Made by a program: the position numbers and the translations under genes
Shown: positions 7,155-7,628 of the stretch, one piece after another
How the letters are laid out: every line of letters starts with the position of its first letter
Position numbering within the stretch: the stretch's first letter is position 1
The notes under the pieces: model-generated
Seen by the model: the letters and a program-made list of their open reading frames with translations, nothing else
The model's database searches: none
Told to the model about the DNA's origin: nothing
Assembly (NCBI GenBank): GCA_022865965.1
Contig: JALHTS010000472.1
Coordinates: forward strand, 1 to 7,628
Reading direction: 5' to 3'
From: Ignavibacteriaceae bacterium
GTDB lineage: Bacteria; Bacteroidota; Ignavibacteria; Ignavibacteriales; Ignavibacteriaceae
Length of the DNA stretch: 7,628 nucleotides

Positions 7155-7451
7155 TTTAATAACTCTCTAATTACGGTTTTTCAAAAGTATGAAAAAATTC
7201 TTATTGAAGATAATAAAAAAGAGACATAGCAGAAAGATAGTATAAATATATATATGCATACTTATAAACAAAACATAATCAAATATTTAACTAGCTATCG
7301 ATTCTTACATATTCTTTGTTTAATTTTTATTGGTTGTTTTTAACTTTAGATGCACGGATTGCAAGTCATTCCCTTTTACCATTTTCTTATTCTCGGGATG
7401 CCGACTTGGTGGGTAAGGCAAAAATTTACTATCAACTAATTCTGGTAACCA
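7155..7451. other. Gene-poor stretch between nfeD and the right-edge gene, with an imperfect inverted repeat
   Basis: These 297 bp contain no convincing gene. The left part is very AT-rich (for example TATATATATGCATA near 7247-7260) and must include the nfeD promoter. The right part is locally more G+C-rich. AAGTCATTCCC (7363-7373) and GGGATGCCGACTT (7395-7407) can pair imperfectly: AAGTC with GACTT, then CCC with GGG with bulges between, around a 21-base loop. The promoter of the 7452 gene should lie here, but I cannot place it. Confidence 0.5.
7182..7189 (-). promoter_or_regulatory. Possible Bacteroidota-type -7 box for nfeD
   Basis: On the minus strand the bases read TACTTTTG, a full match to the TAnnTTTG -7 consensus of Bacteroidota primary-sigma promoters. 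It lies 27 bp upstream of the nfeD ATG, leaving a leader of about 20 nt that contains the AGAGAG ribosome binding site (7168-7163). No clear -33 TTG/TTTG sits at the expected 19-21 bp upstream, so this is only a candidate. An 8-mer with two free positions is easily found by chance in AT-rich DNA. Confidence 0.35.
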
Positions 7452-7628
7452 ATGCCTAAAATTTTTGATAACATTGAGAACTTTTTAACTAAAGGTTTAT
7501 CCGATTCGCTCGAAGTATCCCACCGTTCTGATTTTTGTGTAGGGTATTTTAATCTAAGAGGCTGGAAAGAAGGCGCTAAAAAGATTGATTTACTATTTGC
7601 AAAACATTATGATTTCATAGAAGAAGAA
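7452..7628 (+). CDS. N-terminus of a probable PLD-like/helicase protein (partial, runs off right edge)
   Basis: An open frame begins with ATG at 7452 and stays open for 59 codons to the end of the window. It starts [12 protein letters not shown] and contains [19 protein letters not shown] (21-39). From memory, this resembles the first residues of large (about 1000 aa) bacterial proteins that have a phospholipase-D-like domain followed by an SNF2/DEAD-type helicase. They are often found beside DNA methyltransferases in defence or restriction-modification loci. The [13 protein letters not shown] segment would be the first strand and turn of the PLD-like fold. No catalytic HKD motif or Walker box falls within the visible part, so the assignment rests on this N-terminal similarity alone. 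The bases before the ATG (TTCTGGTAACCA) give only a weak ribosome binding site. The protein is soluble so far, with no signal peptide. Confidence 0.6.
   Translation, partial: MPKIFDNIENFLTKGLSDSLEVSHRSDFCVGYFNLRGWKEGAKKIDLLFAKHYDFIEEE

Noticed and set aside
7254..7343. Small plus-strand ORF of 29 codons ending in a hydrophobic stretch with IGCF, vaguely lipobox-like.
   Set aside because: There is no ribosome binding site, it ends right after the cysteine, and it lies in AT-rich DNA where such ORFs arise by chance.
7400..7451. GCCGACTTGGTGGGTAAGGC looks like the 5' end of a tRNA-Leu, and ACCA occurs shortly before the ATG at 7452.
   Set aside because: The anticodon stem and the T-arm (GGTTC) are absent and the distance is too short for a class II tRNA, so this is chance similarity.

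Overview
This is an AT-rich window (roughly one third G+C by eye, not computed) from a bacterium, most likely of the Bacteroidota/Ignavibacteriota (FCB) group. The pointers are weak Shine-Dalgarno sequences before most genes, a TAnnTTTG-type -7 box before nfeD, a fused PabB-PabC protein, a type 2 IPP isomerase, and an NfeD protein with the INTFGG variant motif. This placement is inference; there is no rRNA or other marker gene here.

Layout. Positions 1-4153 hold four genes on the minus strand. In transcription order they are a PabB-PabC fusion (folate/p-aminobenzoate synthesis, 4153-2318), type 2 isopentenyl-diphosphate isomerase (2256-1210, interrupted by an in-frame TGA at 1371-1369), a short-chain polyprenyl diphosphate synthase (1213-218, TTG start), and the N-terminal 72 residues of the phosphocarrier HPr (218 to beyond the left edge). 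The last three are tightly coupled. The original stop of the isomerase overlaps the TTG start of the synthase (TTGA), and the synthase stop overlaps the HPr start (TAATG). The isomerase and the synthase are consecutive steps: IPP/DMAPP interconversion, then chain elongation to an allylic diphosphate of probably C15-C20.

Divergent from this cluster, on the plus strand, is an SLC45/sucrose-transporter-like MFS permease (4260-5775). It is split by one extra T in a run of eight T at 4828-4835. A perfect 15-bp hairpin (5784-5820) separates it from a convergent minus-strand gene for a full-length NfeD membrane protease (7154-5829). After a gene-poor stretch (7155-7451) a plus-strand gene begins at 7452 and runs off the right edge. 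Its first 59 residues look like the N-terminus of the PLD-like/helicase proteins often seen in defence or restriction-modification loci.

The most notable points are the two gene disruptions within 3.5 kb (a nonsense codon and a homopolymer frameshift, either real or sequence errors) and the start of a possible defence locus at the right edge. Most of the window is ordinary housekeeping DNA. If there is an undescribed system, it would lie to the right of position 7628.
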